From positions 1,114,262 to 1,178,261 of the forward strand of contig JACTVC010000011.1 in NCBI GenBank assembly GCA_018417955.1: 64,000 bases of DNA, in the 5' to 3' direction. The notes under the pieces were generated by a model. It saw only the letters and a program-made list of their open reading frames with translations, had not been told where the DNA came from and made no database searches. Numbering within the stretch: position 1 is the stretch's first letter; each line of letters starts with the position of its first letter. This stretch comes from Laccaria trichodermophora (lineage: Eukaryota > Basidiomycota > Agaricomycetes > Agaricales > Hydnangiaceae). Shown here one piece after another: positions 33,926 to 44,913 of this stretch. The translations under genes were made by a program, and so were the position numbers.

Positions 33926-34412
33926 CCTCTGCATCGACCAAAGCTGCACGAACTCACTCGCGCTTGAGATCTTCCCCGACTCTGGAACAGAGAGGGTTCT
34001 GTCAGAACGATAAAGTTGTGTGATGGCTTCCCACGAATTTCGGCTTGTTCCGTTCTTTGTTCCTTTTGGTAAGGGTCTCTATAAAATCTCGGCTGGCCTG
34101 CGAGGAGCGCGCTAGCGGTTCGGCGACGAGCAGGCAACTAATAGTAATACTTAGAAGATTTTTCAGGCAGGTTGTATTATTTCAAACAGAGTCGGGGACT
34201 GGCGCTTGCGCCGCTAAACGATTAAATTACTACACAAAGGCTAAACAGCGTACGTTCTAGGCCGCTACCATGAATCGTTCCTATCCTGTCGACATGTCGC
34301 CCGCTTACGACTGCTTGGAGCTAGGGCGCTTCTTTATCTGAACCAGCTTCATCCAGTGAGCGCTCTCCTTGCCCTATCCATTCCTTCACAGTTACCCACT
34401 TCCCCTCTCTCC
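33926..34412. other. upstream region of the DUF2235-WD40 gene
   Basis: No gene is seen in 487 bp. A pyrimidine-rich stretch directly before the ATG at 34413 (CAGTTACCCACTTCCCCTCTCTCC) suits a fungal promoter or leader. Confidence 0.4.
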
Positions 34413-37400
34413 ATGCCAGGCGATCATACACCCTCTGTGAAAGGCGAGAAATGTAAGTACGATCTCGTCCGCGTCTGTCCTTTGATGAACAACCCTGACT
34501 TTCAAGTTTGTGCAGGTCTTGTCACTACCTCAGAGACAGAATTCAAACTATGTCAGCATAAGATCGGTGGTAGAAACCTCATCGTTTGCATTGACGGTAC
34601 TGCAAATCAGTTTGGAGAGAAGGTATGCATTTGCGAAGCTATGTCCAGCGGCACTTGCTGACGTTCAAGTTCTTGAAAGAACACAAATGTCATCGAATTG
34701 TATAATCGCATCTTGAAGGAGGTTGAGGACAATCAGAAAACTTGGTACAACAGTGGTATCGGGACGTACGCCCGGCCATCTTGGAAATCGTTCAAATTCT
34801 ACCGACAGGTTGTTTCTCATAAGATTGATTTGGCAATCGCATGGTGCGCTGAGTGGATACTTTACATATCTTGCTTTTCTATTCACCTCTTTCCTCGTTC
34901 AGGAATTTTGAACGAACAGTATTGGGTGCATATCGCTGGTTGTCGGACAATTATGAGCGTGGGGATTGTATATTTCTTTTCGGTGCGTTAGAACAATATG
35001 TGACTTGTATGTCTGTCGATGCTGAGGCATCTAGTACAGGGTTTTCTCGAGGCGCATTCCAAGTCCGCGTACTCTCGGCAATGATCGACAAGGTGTGCTA
35101 TGTTCTGAAAACACTGGCAGCCCCAAATGATGTCTTCGGAAAAATCTACTAGGTCGGTCTGATCCATAAGGGAAACGAGATGCAGATTCCATTGTGCGCT
35201 TCAATTATTCCATACCTCATTATTCGTTAATCAATCAGCTTCAGCGCATACGAGCTATATGTAGACCCGAAAAGTGATGAGATATCAAGTTCAGTGACTC
35301 GAGTTGGATCGCCGCAGACGAAGCAAGAGACCTCCAGCGCTGAGCGTTTCAAGCGGGCCTTCTCATACAAAGATGTACGAGTGCATTTCGTTGGTGCCTG
35401 GTCTGTAATACGTACTGTCTTTATGAAACCCTGTACGCTCACGATCAGAATTTTAGGGATACTGTCTCGTCCATCGGAATTGCACGCGGAAAGAAGATGC
35501 TCCCTCGGACAGTCGACGGGATGAAACACGTCTGTTTCTTTCGCCATGCACTGGCGCTCGACGAGCGACGGGTCAAGTTCTTGCCCGAGTACGCTTATGG
35601 AGGTTCAGCCACTTGTGCAAACCCGGACGACGAGAATCATTCAAGTGCGGACCCTGGATCTTCGGAAAAGGGCAATAAACCATCCATGATAAATGAGGGG
35701 GAAACTACCAAAGATATATCCCCAAGCGATGATGTTGAATGCTCGCAGGGTATGAACAAGGTGACGGTAAAGCATCCGCAAACCCTGGAAGTCTGGTTTG
35801 CGGGCACGCACTCGGATATGTAAGTCCATTCAAAGCTGTCCACCTGATGGTTCAATTCAGTCATGTCTCTACACCTAGAGGAGGCGGGAATGTAAAGAAC
35901 GCCGAGATGGATCGTAGTAGACCTCCTCTGAGGTGGATGGTGTTACAAGCGGGGGCGCTCGGTCTTCGCACGGAGCCATTCGAGCGTGAGCTCTCTCCTA
36001 GCGAGCAGATCAATGTCATCGAATCTTTGACGTGGGTCTGGTGGCCGCTTGAGCTTTGTTTCTTCGATAGATTGACATACACAAGGCGTAACGATGGGAA
36101 AAAGATGACTCATAAGTAATTATTATCCAACGGAAAGGCAATACCTCAACTAACTGTTTTGTTAGGCCTCATCTTGGGTCAGGCCGCAAAATACATGCTA
36201 ATCAGAAGATACATGGGTCTCTTTTGCTGGCTGGTAAATTGATGAGCGAGTACACTCCAAAGGCACGTTCTTTGGATGATGATCCATCATTTTGGGAGAC
36301 AGCACGTAGGGAGGGGTTTGGCAGTTGGCTGGAATTGGACTTGTATGACGTTGTTCGCACCCATGTGGAGAAGTTCATCACCAAGCATGATAATGGTACC
36401 GTGTGGCAGATTTTGCGCCAAATTGCAACTTGGGGTAAACTTGCTCAGTACCTCAGAATTTTCCGTAGCTCACATGGTCACATTTAGTGGATGGACGACA
36501 AGCAGTGTATGATCAAGTCATTGAAGGACTAAAGAAACCTGCTCTCAAGCCTGAGATCATGTTTCAACTGCTGCACAACACGGTAGACATCCTGAGGGGT
36601 CATCAAGCCAATTTAAAACTAACTCCGTCCATTGAAATCCATCCTCTCGTAGCAGACCTTCGACATATTAATGAAACACGGTACCAGGAGACAGCACAAC
36701 AGTTTATAGAGCAGTTTACGGATCGTAAGTAAAAGCCACCATTCTTCTTTTGTGAAGGACTGAGCCCAATGCTCTTATCCCAGCTTCCATTTATATATTG
36801 AGTGGACACACAGATTTGATTATGTCTGTCGCATTTTCGCCTGACTCAAGGCGTGTAGTCTCGGGCTCGCATGACAAGACAATTCGGATCTGGGATGCAG
36901 AGACAGGGAAGCCAATGGGAGAGCCATTCCGAGGACCCACAGATCCAATCACGTCTGTCGCTTTCTCGCCTGACGGCAGGCGCGTAGTCTCAGGCTCATA
37001 CGACGAGACAATTCAGATCTGGGATGTGGAGACAGGGAAGCCAGTGGGAGAGCCATTCAGAGGACATACAGATCTGATCACATCTGTTGCATTCTCGCCT
37101 GAGGGCAGGCGCGTAGTCTCGGGCTCGCATGACAAGACAATTCGGATCTGGGATGCAGAGACGGGGAAGTCGGTGGGAGAGCCATTCCAAGGACACACAG
37201 ATTGGATCAGGTCTGTTGCATTCTCGCCTGACGGCAGGCGCATAGTCTCGGGCTCAGCCGACAAGACAATTCGGATTTGGAATGCAGAGATGGGGAAGCC
37301 AGTGGGAGAGCCATTCCGAGGACATACAGATGGGATCAGGTCCGTCGCATTCTGGCCTGACGGCAGCCGTGTAGTCTCAGGCTCGTCCGACAAGACAATT

Positions 37401-37706
37401 CGGATCTGGGATGCAGAGACGGGAAAGCCAGTGGGAGAGCCATTCCGAGGACACAGAGATGGGATCAGGTCTGTCACACTCTCACCTGACGGCAGGCGCG
37501 TAGTCTCGGGCTCGCTCGAAAAGACGATTCGGATTTGGGATGCAGAGACGGGGAAGTCAGTGGGAGAGCCATTCCAAGGACACACAGATTGGATCAGGTC
37601 TGTTGCATTCTCGCCTGACGGCAGGCGAGTAGTCTCAGGCTCGGCCGACAAGACAATTCGGATCTGGGATGCAGAGACAAGGATGCCGGTGGGAGAGCTG
37701 TTCTGA
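34413..37706 (+). CDS. DUF2235 alpha/beta-hydrolase fused to a seven-repeat WD40 domain
   Basis: Twelve exons (34413-34452, 34516-34622, 34680-34843, 34903-34982, 35040-35092, 35153-35193, 35239-35400, 35457-35819, 35879-36115, 36166-36434, 36488-36724, 36784-37706) encode 891 residues. Residues ~28-400 are a DUF2235 hydrolase as in bacterial Tle1 phospholipases: NLIVCIDGTANQFGEKNTNV, then the nucleophile elbow FGFSRGAF (Ser near 133), HFVGAWDTVSSIG and WFAGTHSDIGGGN (catalytic-type Asp). An insert rich in Ser/Asp/Glu sits before the last motif. Residues ~400-585 are a helical linker. Residues ~590-891, one exon, hold seven WD40 repeats of 43 residues, nearly identical to each other. No signal peptide and no NACHT domain. 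A lipid- or ester-cleaving enzyme with a protein-binding sensor is inferred. The gene lies inside direct repeats. Confidence 0.85.
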
Positions 37707-37800
37707 GAACACACACTTGGGATCACGTCTGTTGCATGATTCTCTGACAGCAGGCACCTACTGTCGGATGCGGCAACAATACAGTTAGGATTCAGGATAC
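36805..37800 (+). repeat. 129-bp WD40 repeat array, seven coding units plus one decayed unit
   Basis: Units of 129 bp start near 36805, 36934, 37063, 37192, 37321, 37450 and 37579. Units differ by few bases and keep GHTDxIxSVAFSPDGRRVVS, GSxDKTIRIWDAETGKxVGE and PFRG. Beyond the stop (37704-37706) an eighth unit is visible at about 37708-37800 (ACACTTGGGATCACGTCTGT and a similar continuation) but has a stop and frame breaks. Near identity shows recent expansion or homogenisation. Confidence 0.85.
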
Positions 37801-38409
37801 AGAAACGGAGTAGACAGTAGGAAGGGTGGATGAGATTGGGATGAGACTAATAGAATTTAAGATATATACCCAGACATTCCCTGGTTTCTCTCTGATTTGT
37901 TGCCCTTTGCTTTCACCTCAACAACAAGTCGACAACATGGACTGCAAGTAGGCCTTGATGCACCCAAACTCAAGCTCAACTTGCTCACCTTAGCTCGCCC
38001 AAGCTTCTTTGAGATCCTGGCACTTCTGTCTCCGGTCGTGGCATTGTTAAGGAGTGGTTGGCACAACTTCACTGTCTACCACTTTTGGGATGGCCATGCA
38101 GCAGCCCATGCTCTCCGGTTGTGGCCTGAGGCTTATCCAGAAATCATTGGCACCATTGGCACCCCGACTTTCTGTGGCTCACTGGGCTTGCGTTCGCCTC
38201 TTTCAGGCCTCAAAGAGACCCAAAGACAATGGTCGCCAACGCGTCCATGGCCACCTTGCCCCTGCCCCACAGTAAGTACTTTGGTCGTATTTGACCCTGC
38301 TGTAGAAACAATGCAAGTTTTCACGTAGAAAACGCAACTTGAGAACATCCCCCATTCCTCAGTCAAGAACTACTACATCACTACCACTGCCGCTACGTCT
38401 TTTGATGTT

Positions 38410-39593
38410 TTGATGGACAGATCTGGCCCACCAGTAGTTTGCCCTCTAGGGGCCTCCATTCCTGGATCAAGCTCAACAGGGGGGACTTCCCTCTTTGACC
38501 CAAGGCCCCTTCTCCTCGATCGAGAGAATTGCCTTATGGACCTTCTGAGCCAGTTGCCTCAGGCTGTCGTTCTGGGCCAGGAGCCTCTCATTCTGGACGA
38601 GGAGTCCTCCCTTCTCGAACAAGGCCCCCGCCTCTCAGGGTTCTTCTTTCTCTACCAACCTTCCCTCCTGAAAAATTCGAACATATACTTATCTTTGAGA
38701 ACGTCGAAGACAAATCAAATTTTCTTGCCTTGCGTGCTACCTGTCGCCTTTTTTTTGCCGATTGTACACGCACAAAGCATTTCGGAAATTCTCCTTCTCG
38801 TTGTGCAAGATCCAGGGGACTCTTTCAATTTTACACCATGCCGAGTTTTCCCACTGTTTTCCCGGCATGTTCAAGAGCTCGTTTTAAATTGTTCTGAAAA
38901 AGGATATATCCCCTGTGCTTCGTTCATCGAGAAGGGTAAGCATTACTTATTTCCGTGTCTTTGTGCTACGGTATACTGACTATTGTAATATTTGCAGAAA
39001 CCACCTCTCAGGGCGAAACGGTTTCTGGTGTTATGGACATCATTTGTGACATGGGCTACTTCGTCCACCTCAAAGCACTTCGACTCCATTTCCATGATCA
39101 ATACCTAAAATCGTTCCTCATCTCCGTCCAGGGAGTCCAGGGAACAAGCCTAGATCCACAGATGGTTTTTGAGTATTATGAATTTCAGCAGGAAGTTTTT
39201 GCAGCTCTAGGCAACATGCGTGTTATTCCGAAATCTTTGGAGTTCCTTGAAATCACCTCGCTGATTGAAGGAGAGGGTCGCGTGCGTCAGCTCGGTCCAA
39301 CATACCCGAAGCTTGTTCAAGGTCTCGACGAGTTGACCATCCGAACCATATCCGATCTTATTGGATCCCGTAGAGTGGCCCTATGGACTGCACCTCGTTC
39401 CTGGGCTAGCACTATCGACGCCTTAGTATGGCCTGCCATGGACTCTATATCCGGGCTCACACTCGCTTTCCAGCCTGGCGAGTATTGATTCTCCCGCTTG
39501 GCTGGACTTTTTTTCCCCCGAACTTGACTTCTCTTAGTGTCAGCAATGTCATGTGGGGCGATACTATCGATGGCTGGGCTGGTCTTGAACAAC
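38410..39593 (+). pseudogene. broken F-box gene copy, truncated and fused to HDAC-tail sequence
   Basis: It is a copy of the intact gene at 40795-42325. The first exon is frameshifted: matching peptides (GPPVVCPLGASIPGSSSTGG; LPTFPPEKFEHIL; LALRATCRLFF; RHVQELVLNCSEKG) lie in different frames. The intron (GGTAAGC...TTTGCAG) and much of the second exon remain (TVSGVMDIICDMGYFVHLKA, FAALGNMRVIPKSLEFLEIT). After about 39590 similarity stops and sequence from the end of the deacetylase gene takes over. The 5' flank of both copies is also similar (37897-38290 and 40260-40560). Confidence 0.8.
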
Positions 39594-40190
39594 CTTCGAG
39601 AAGTAGGGTTGTGGATGTTGGGCGGGGTGGTGGTGTGGATGAGCTCGGGTTTGAGGGTTGGGATGATGGGCACCAGGAGGAGGAGGGGGAGGAGGAGGAG
39701 GGTTTGATGGTTGTTGATACTTAGAAGGGAACAGGGGTTTTGTTACTTTGTGGAATTTTATTGGTGTTTGCTGTGCTCGCAATGTTGAAGGATGTGGAAT
39801 ACTTTGTAGTTGCGATTTGTCGTTCAATTATTGAGGTAATTTTTTGATTTGTTGACCTTTGCTTCTAGTCTCTCCTATGTCACGGTAGACAGACACCTCC
39901 AGTCATACCTCTTTCCGTACTACAACATGGCATACACTGCAAGTTAGGAGCTTCAAGATACTGAAGCACGGGCTTCGTTTTTTCGCCCTTCACATGACAT
40001 GGAATCGGCAAGGTCATTACTTGTGCTGGCCGCTAGCATTAGGCCTGGTCTTTGAAGGGGCGAATTCTCCGATGAAGTAAAGATTTCACGTTCAACGTGG
40101 AACTTCGAATCATTTGGGTTCGACATGGATCCCAGAGGAGCTTCCGAGGGCCACTGGCGGTGAGTTTGTCTTTGCTCGGACTCATCTCTA
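39594..40190 (+). repeat. right copy of the HDAC-tail direct repeat
   Basis: Reading from 39606, GTTGTGGATGTTGG is followed by a Gly/Asp/Glu-rich coding-like stretch that ends MVVDT and a stop at 39724, as in the deacetylase. Flank elements TGCGATTTGTCGT, TTCACATGACATGGAATCG, ACTTGTGCTGG, CTAGCATT and GGATCCCAGAGGAGCTTC follow in the same order as in the left copy. Confidence 0.75.
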
Positions 40191-40794
40191 TGGTGTCACT
40201 AATAGTAGGCAGTAGGCCGCTCGTCGACGGAAGGCTTATTTTCCTATGGCCACCGCAACTCGCGATATGCCCAACCTCAACCTAGCTGGCCCAGGCTTCC
40301 TTCGAATGCTGGGACTTCTGTCTCCGGTCGTAACCTTGCTAAGGAGTGGTTGGCGCAACTCCACTGTCTACCATTTTCCATGGCCTGCCAACTCATGCTG
40401 GCCTTTGAAGGGATGAATTTCAAAGACAACACTCTGCTACGCGTCACCCCGTTGAATGCTTTGGCCTTAGACGGGCCCAGCTTCGTTGGGATCTTGACGC
40501 TCAAGTCTCTGGTTGTGGCCTGATGCTTGTTCGGAAATCATTGGCACCATTGCCAACCTGACTTTCGGTGGCTTGCGTTCGCCTCTTCCAGATCTCGAAA
40601 AGGCCCGATGATCACATTTAAAGACAATGCTCGCCAACGCGTCCACCCTGATGCTTTGGTCATGTTTGGCCTTGCTCTGATATAAAACGACGCGTCAAAC
40701 GCGACTTAAGAACATCCTCCATTCCTCAATTGACCCTCTACTTACTAGAAGGCTGTAACTATCACCATTACTGCCACTGCCGCTGCGCCTTTGG
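40191..40794. other. duplicated 5' flank of the F-box gene
   Basis: No gene. The stretch repeats sequence found at 37897-38400, for example GCACTTCTGTCTCCGGTCGT at 38021 against GGGACTTCTGTCTCCGGTCGT here, and AAGGAGTGGTTGG in both. It therefore belongs to the same duplication as the two F-box copies and probably contains the promoter of the intact one. Confidence 0.55.
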
Positions 40795-42325
40795 ATGTAC
40801 AGATCTGGACCGCCAGCTTTCCCTCCTGGGGCCTTCGCTCTTGGACCCAGCTCAACCGGGGACTTTCCCTGTCGACCAAGGGCGCCTTCTCCTCGATCAA
40901 GAGCGTTACCTTATGGACCAGGTGGTTTTCTTTCTGGACCAGGTGCCTTTCATTCTGGACCGGGTGCCTTCCATTCTGGGCCAGGAGCCTCTCATTCTGC
41001 ACGAGGAGTCCTCCCTTCTCAACTAGGGCCCCCGCCTCCTCATGCGATGGTTCTTCTCCCTCGACCAAGGGCTCTTCTTTCTCTACCAACCTTCCCTCCT
41101 GAAACATTCGAACATATCTTCGAGTACGTCGAGGACAGCTCAATTTTTCTCGCCTTGCGTGCCACCTGTCGCCTTTTTTGCCGAATGTACGCGCACAAAG
41201 CGTTTCGGAAACTCTCTCTCTCTCCCCTCTCGTTGCGTAATATCCAGGGGACTCTTCAGATTTTGCAACATCCAGAGTTTTCCCGGCATGTCCAAGAGCT
41301 TGTTTTGAACTGTTCTGAGAAAGGCCGTATTCCTGCTTCGTTCATCGCAAAGAGTAAGTATAACTCTCATGTCTCTATGCTACCGTTTACTGATTACTTC
41401 AATATTTGCAGAAATTTCCTCTCAAGGCAAAACGGTTTCTGGTGTTATGAACATCATTCTTCACATGGGCCACTTCGTCCACCTCAAAGCACTTCGACTC
41501 CATTTTTATGATCAATACGTAGAATCGCTCCCGATCCCCATCCAGGGTACGAGCCTGGATACACAGAAGGCTTCCGAGTATCATGAATTCCAGGAGGAAG
41601 TTTTTGCAGCTCTTGGCAACATGCGTGTTATTCCGAGATTTTTGGAGTTCCTTGAAATCACATCGCTGATTGATGGACCGGGTGACGTACTTGAGATTGG
41701 TCCAGCCTATCCACACCTTGTTCGGGGTCTCAAATGCTTGACCATTCGAACTATATGCGATGCTGTTGAGTCCCGTAAAATGGCTCCCTGGACTGAACCT
41801 CGTTCTTCAGTCTGGGCAGGCACTGTCGTCGCCTTAATAGGGCCTGCTATGAACTCTATAACCTCGCTCAATCTCTCCAGCGACCACCTAGCGCGTATTA
41901 GTTCTCCCGATTGGCTGGACTTTCTCTTCCCGAATTTGACTTCTCTTAGCGTCTGCAATGTCTTATGGGGCGATACTATCGATAACGGTGCTGGCCTTGA
42001 GGACATCATCTTACGACATTCGACCACGCTTCGCACGTTGATTTTAACAGACTGCCCGTTCTTCTTCAACGAGGGAACTCAGGGCGTGCCCCCGACCTGG
42101 GCTTCTTCCTTCCGACGGATTGAGGAGCAGATGACTCGTTTGACGACGTTCCAATTCTTTGTCTCCGGAGCCCTATACGCCCACTGCAATGTTATGGGAT
42201 CTCTGATTGCCTCTTCTTTGAGGATCCACCGAACGGCCTCCTTCCAGCATCAGATCTCCTTGTATGAGCTTCAGAACACTGTGAAAAGGCATCAGATGAC
42301 AAGGGCCAGGACTTGCCGATACTAA
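40795..42325 (+). CDS. F-box protein with Gly/Pro repeat N-terminus
   Basis: Two exons (40795-41353, 41412-42325) encode 490 residues. Residues 1-95 are low complexity with a SGPGAFH-type repeat coded by a 21-bp minisatellite. The F-box follows, LPTFPPETFEHIFEYVED then IFLALRATCRLFCRM, at about residues 98-135. The C-terminal 330 residues are LRR-like (LKALRLHFYDQYVESLPI, LEFLEITSLI, LTSLSVCNVLWGD, LRTLILTDCPFF). F-box proteins recruit substrates to SCF ligases; the target is unknown. A broken copy lies 2.4 kb upstream. The intron is GT-AG and conserved in both copies. Confidence 0.75.
40914..41000 (+). repeat. 21-bp minisatellite in the F-box coding sequence
   Basis: About four units of the form CTGGACCAGGTGCCTTTCATT occur in tandem, coding for repeated SGPGAFH in the chosen frame. 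The other frames of the same DNA also give regular peptides. Confidence 0.65.
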
Positions 42326-42720
42326 GGGTTGCGATGGGAAGGTACATGAATTTATTATCATGATTTATAACGAATTATATCATAATCATCTACAATTTTT
42401 GAGAAGTTAGGGACATGTTTTGGACATGTTGAACTTTAGTATTTCAGTGATGGGATTAGCACACGTGCACTGACCATATCTTTCCGCGCACCAGTTTGTG
42501 TTTTCGCGTCTTCTTTCTTTCGACCCTCACGTTGTGAATTAGTTCGACTCTTTTCACAATTACCTTCACAAACCTTGCCAATTTGACTGTCCAACGACGA
42601 GCATGATGTGCGGGAAGGCATACTCTTCTGATATCGGGCGCCCGTCCATCTGCTACTTATCAGTAGTGGGAATGCCCTGATATTCTTATCTGCCGCTAGA
42701 TATCGGTCTTTCCATACGCC
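42326..42720. other. intergenic, upstream of the permease gene
   Basis: No gene in 395 bp; it contains the F-box 3' flank and the promoter of the NCS2 permease. CATCTGCTACTTATCAGTAG near 42650 and GATAT at 42632 and 42700 resemble GATA sites, but this is weak evidence. Confidence 0.35.
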
Positions 42721-44913
42721 ATGTCAGACGTCGTTGGCCAGCAGCCGGGACCCACCCTGCTACCGGTGGTGCACTCGTCTTCTAAGCTCGAATATGTGAA
42801 GGACCGTGTTTCCAGTATCAAGCACAAGCTGACAACGAAAGACGGGTGGATTGGGGATTATGATTATGCATGGTGAGTTGTTGTTCTGCTTGAGCTGCCC
42901 ACAACGATATGCTGAGTGTGATGATGAATGTAAGGCTATGCACACCTACACTTCCTTTCCTTAGGAACAAGACGAGCCCACCTCCATTCTATGCCCTCGA
43001 CGACGATCTTCCTCTTATACTTGCCATCTCTAGCGGATTGCAGCATGCCCTCGCCATGCTTGCGGGTTTAATCACACCTCCCATCATTTTCGCTTCTGCT
43101 CTCAATCTGGATGTCGCCACTTCGGCTTACATGATTTCTGCTTCTCTCATTGGTTGTGGTAAGTTGATTGAAGTAGTGCTCGCGTGCGAGCGCCGAGGGT
43201 TAATGAGATCAACCTAGGCATCCTGAGCCTTGTGCAAATGTCCCGCATTCGCCTGTTTAAAGGATACTATCTTGGGACGGGGCTTATCACAGTTGTTGGA
43301 ACCAGTTTTGCTACCTTGAGCACGGCAAGCGCGGTTGGTATTCTTGGTCTTCTGATCGTTCGTAATCTGACGTTACACCTCAGATCTTCAATGCAATGTA
43401 CAAGGATGGGACATGCCCATCAACCACAGCAGCTGATGGATCTATTGTTCAAGGGGCGTGTCCCGACGCTTATGGCAAAGTGCTGGGTCTGTCAATCTTC
43501 TCTTTGCCCCCCAGGCCCGCTTAAAATTCATTTTGTTCAGGCACTTCTTTGATTTGTTCCTTCCTCGAGATTGGGATGTCATTCTGCTCTCCAAGGCTGC
43601 TTAAGCGTCTTTTCCCTCCCCTTGTAACTGGTAAGTTTGTTATTAGCAGGGCTGCTTCCCCACTCAAAACGTTACAGGAACTGTCATTCTATTGATCGGA
43701 GCATCCCTCATTGGCTCATCCGGTGTTCCAAATTGGGGTGGGGGTTCAAATGACTGTCAAAATCGTCCAACGTCTGGAATTTTTGAATTATGCCCCACCA
43801 TATTCGCTCCCAGACCACTACCGTGAGCAGCCATCTTGAGCGGGGGGAGATTTGGTGCTCACGTCCTTTGCAGATGGGGATCTCCTGAATTTATAGGACT
43901 CGGATTCCTGTCATTCATTGCCATCATTCTTACGGAGATATTTGGCTCTCCCTTCTTGAAGAATATTGGTATCATTGTCGGGCTGGCTGTGGGATGTATT
44001 GTTGCTGGCGCAACTGGGTACATTGACAGTTCGACAATCAAGTCCTCTCCTGCTATCACGTTCCTGTGGGTACACAGATTCAAGATCAGTGTCTACCCTC
44101 CGGCTATCTTGCCTATGCTAGCTGTATACGGTGAGCTTCAGTAACGCCAGCACACTTCAGTGTTTTATAGTAATACCCCCTTCAGTGTCCCTAGCAATGG
44201 AAGCCATTGGCGACATAACAGCCTCAGCAGAAGTATCTCGCCAGCCAGTCGTCGGTGATGTGTTCGACTCCCGAATCCAGGGAGGCATCCTCAGTGATGG
44301 GATCGGCGGCTTTTTGTCTGCCCTCTTCACCGTAACCCCTCTATCCGTCTTCGCACAGAACAATGGAGTTATCGCCATCACGCGGTGCGCAAATCGCGGT
44401 GCCGGGCGATGGTGCTGCGCATTCCTCATTCTGTTCGGTGTGCTGGGAAAGATCTCTGGCGTCTTCCTCGCCATTCCAAACCCCGTCCTTGGAGGAGTGA
44501 CGACGTTCCTATTCGCGAGCGTTGCTGTGTCCGGACTCAGGGTCCTTGGGTATGTCAAGTTCACGAGGAGGGAGCGGTTCGTCCTTGGTGCAGCTTTGGC
44601 GTTTGGATTTGGAAACCTCCTCAAGCCGGACATATTCACGCATCTGTTTGATGGAGTCAAGAATCCCAATTCAGGATTGCAGGGGTTGTTTGATTCGATT
44701 ACGATTGTGCTTAGCACTCCTTGTGAGTTGATTGTATGGCTTTGATTTTGTGAGATGAGGATGCTGATGTGTGTGGCATTAGTCCTGGCTGGAGGTGTTG
44801 TGGCCGCTGTGCTCAACCTTATTCTGCCGCAGGAACAAGAAGAGATTGTTTCTCATGAAGAGTCAGCGGATCAGGTCGATGTCGAGTCACAAGAGGACGA
44901 GAAGAGGCTCTAA
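42721..44913 (+). CDS. NCS2 (NAT) family purine/uracil permease
   Basis: Nine exons (42721-42872, 42935-43158, 43218-43333, 43384-43486, 43541-43630, 43678-43822, 43874-44130, 44186-44722, 44783-44913) encode 584 residues, the size of Aspergillus UapA/UapC. The NAT signature QNNGVIAITRCANRGAG is present, with SLAMEAIGDITASAEVSRQP upstream holding the Glu that lines the substrate site in UapA. Other family blocks are LPLILAISSGLQHALAML, FKGYYLGTGLITVVGTSFAT and LAIPNPVLGGVTTFLFASVA. Twelve to fourteen membrane helices are expected at the plasma membrane. In UapA/UapC the substrates are uric acid and xanthine with proton symport; the same is inferred. The cytosolic tail is Glu/Asp-rich. The end of its 3' flank is part of the 3-kb tandem duplication that follows. 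Confidence 0.92.

Noticed and set aside
36805..37706. Regular 129-bp repeats that could be taken for a CRISPR-like or satellite array
   Set aside because: The units are in one open frame and encode canonical WD40 repeats; there are no variable spacers, and the host is eukaryotic.
36996..37726. Long minus-strand open frame of 237 codons across the WD40 array
   Set aside because: It is the shadow of the repeated plus-strand coding sequence; it inherits openness from repeat composition and has no family similarity.
40745..41143. Minus-strand frame with Leu/Val/Gln/Lys heptad-like repeats that resembles a coiled coil
   Set aside because: It is the antisense of the 21-bp minisatellite in the F-box gene; the plus-strand frame carries a real F-box and a conserved intron.
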